Source: Dehalococcoidia bacterium (GTDB lineage Bacteria > Chloroflexota > Dehalococcoidia > UBA3495). Taken from it: a DNA stretch of 7,008 nucleotides. Of this stretch, positions 5,751 to 7,008 are shown one piece after another. The stretch spans positions 1 to 7,008 of the forward strand of contig JAPKDE010000136.1 in the NCBI GenBank assembly GCA_028822675.1. The letters are read 5' to 3'. The notes under the pieces were generated by a model, which was given only the letters and a program-made list of their open reading frames with translations, was not told the DNA's origin and ran no database searches. The number at the start of each line of letters is the position of its first letter. Position 1 is the stretch's first letter. The position numbers and the translations under genes are program-made.

Positions 5751-7007
5751 ATGCTAGCACTACAAAAACGGGCCGATAAGTCGCGGTTCAGGCTGCCTTT
5801 TTTAGCCTCGATAGTAATCGGCCTTGTCTTTCTTGTTGCCGCCTGTGGCGGTTCTGATTCAGTCAGCACCACCGCACCAACGGAATCCCAAGGCCAAACA
5901 ACCACTTCTTCGTCTGCTACCGCCACCCCAACCGTCCAGATTGGAGACCGAAAGTTCGGTGGTGAAGTTGGCTATTTGGCACCCGAATTCAGCGGGATAG
6001 ACGCCTGGATCAACAGCGAACCTCTAACTATGGAAGCATTGCGCGGTCAGGTGGTGCTGATAGATTTCTGGACCTACACTTGCATCAACTGCATCCGGAC
6101 GTTCCCCTTCTTAAAGCAATGGAACTCCAGATACTCCGACGACGGGTTGGTGATCGTGGGGGTCCACGCACCCGAATTCGAGTTTGAGAAGATCTACGAA
6201 AACGTGGTGGAAGCCACTGAGGCCAATAACCTTTCCTGGGCCATGGCCCAAGACAACGATTTCAAGACCTGGCGCAGCTACCAGAACCGCTTCTGGCCCG
6301 CCAAATACCTCATCGACAAGGACGGTGTGGTCCGCTACACCCACTTCGGAGAGGGCGGATACGCCGAAACCGAAGAACTGATTCGGGAGCTGTTGGCGGA
6401 AGCCAACCCCAGTTTCTTGGAGACCAGCCTGCCCTTGCCGGAAGACCAAACTCTGGACCCCGATTTTCTAGTTTCCCCCAACGCAGAGATCACCAGAGAA
6501 CTCTACGGCGGCTACTCTCGCGGGGAGAGTGACCGGTCCTTTGGAAGCGGAGGTTACGTGCAGCAGATGGAATACTTTGACAGCAAAAACCAGGTCACCG
6601 AATTTGCCGTCAGAGAGGAACTGGAACCGCACAAGATCAACTTCCAGGGCCAGTGGTTCATCGGCCCGGAGAGTTCCACTCACGGCAGAATGACAGAGGG
6701 ATACGAAGACTTCCTGAGCTTGGTCTATTCTGCTACCTCCGTAAACGCCGTGCTGACCTCAGATTCTGGTGAACCGTACAAGGTTCGCATCACGGTCGAT
6801 GACGAATTCCTCACCGAGGAAAACAAGGGGAGTGACATTGTCATTGGTGATGACGGCGAGAGTTATGTATGGGTAACCACCCCAGACCTCTATAATGTGA
6901 TTAACAACGATTCATATGTCCGACGCGAAACCCTAAAAATGGCGTCCAACTCGCCGGACTTTGGACTCTTTGCATTCACCTTTGGCGTCTATGACACGGG
7001 ACCTTAG
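5751..7007 (+). CDS. Thioredoxin-like (redoxin) lipoprotein resembling the C-terminal part of DipZ
   Basis: A 418-residue extracytoplasmic lipoprotein with a thioredoxin fold. A basic N-terminus and hydrophobic core (15-31) end in the lipobox VAAC with C32 as the lipidated residue, followed by a Ser/Thr-rich tether (about 35-60). The TlpA/redoxin domain spans about 70-218. Its active site WTYTCINC has C111 and C114, the catalytic pair of a thiol-disulfide oxidoreductase, and FWPAKYLID carries the cis-proline P183. The region from about 245 to 418 is beta-rich (for example GQWFIGPE, LVYSAT, ending FGVYD). It resembles the carbohydrate-binding-module-like domain that follows thioredoxin in mycobacterial DipZ. 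Unlike DipZ there is no CcdA/DsbD-type membrane electron-transfer domain in the same chain, and none is encoded in the window. The ATG at 5751 is the only usable start before the lipobox. Its Shine-Dalgarno is weak: GGAT at 5743-5746, while AGGGG (5733-5737) is 13 bases away. The gene ends with TAG one base before the window edge. Fold and location are well supported; the redox partner and direction (reductive or oxidative) are unknown. Confidence 0.92.
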   Translation: MLALQKRADKSRFRLPFLASIVIGLVFLVAACGGSDSVSTTAPTESQGQTTTSSSATATPTVQIGDRKFGGEVGYLAPEFSGIDAWINSEPLTMEALRGQVVLIDFWTYTCINCIRTFPFLKQWNSRYSDDGLVIVGVHAPEFEFEKIYENVVEATEANNLSWAMAQDNDFKTWRSYQNRFWPAKYLIDKDGVVRYTHFGEGGYAETEELIRELLAEANPSFLETSLPLPEDQTLDPDFLVSPNAEITRELYGGYSRGESDRSFGSGGYVQQMEYFDSKNQVTEFAVREELEPHKINFQGQWFIGPESSTHGRMTEGYEDFLSLVYSATSVNAVLTSDSGEPYKVRITVDDEFLTEENKGSDIVIGDDGESYVWVTTPDLYNVINNDSYVRRETLKMASNSPDFGLFAFTFGVYDTGP

Positions 7008-7008
7008 T

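Noticed and set aside
6111..6449. A 112-codon minus-strand open frame inside the lipoprotein gene
   Set aside because: Antisense to the thioredoxin domain, including the cis-proline region, and without family resemblance.

Overview
The window reads as bacterial chromosome with moderate GC, dense coding and short gaps. It holds five complete protein genes and one divergent intergenic region. No rRNA, tRNA, CRISPR array, insertion sequence or prophage gene was recognised. The gene set (a compact MoxR / DUF58 / transglutaminase-like operon, an Ogt-type repair gene, and a lipoprotein thioredoxin resembling the C-terminal half of mycobacterial DipZ) and the lipobox followed by a Ser/Thr-rich tether suggest Chloroflexota, possibly a SAR202/Dehalococcoidia-like lineage. 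An actinobacterial-like source is the main alternative. This assignment is inferred from gene style, not from a marker gene.

Layout: a perfect hairpin at the left edge (1-22) closes a minus-strand cluster transcribed right to left. In order of transcription the cluster is moxR-type AAA+ ATPase (5406-4453), DUF58 protein (4419-3169), large membrane transglutaminase-like protein (3172-620) and methylated-DNA-cysteine methyltransferase ogt (543-31). The first three are tightly packed, with a 33-base gap and then an ATGA overlap. ogt follows 76 bases later with its own strong Shine-Dalgarno. A 344-base intergenic region (5407-5750) separates this cluster from a divergent plus-strand gene (5751-7007) for an extracytoplasmic thioredoxin-like lipoprotein.

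How they may work together: MoxR ATPases are thought to act as chaperones on DUF58/von Willebrand-like partners. The recurring MoxR-DUF58-transglutaminase set is associated with assembly or maturation of cell-surface proteins, with the ATPase in the cytoplasm, DUF58 anchored at the membrane and the transglutaminase domain outside. The divergent lipoprotein would provide thiol-disulfide chemistry in the same outer compartment. A functional link to the operon is only inferred from adjacency.

The two observations most worth a second look are (1) the transglutaminase-like protein has Ser (S602) where the family has its nucleophilic Cys, with His and an acidic residue kept, and (2) a long bulged inverted repeat (5683-5724) lies just after a perfect TTGACA in front of the lipoprotein gene.
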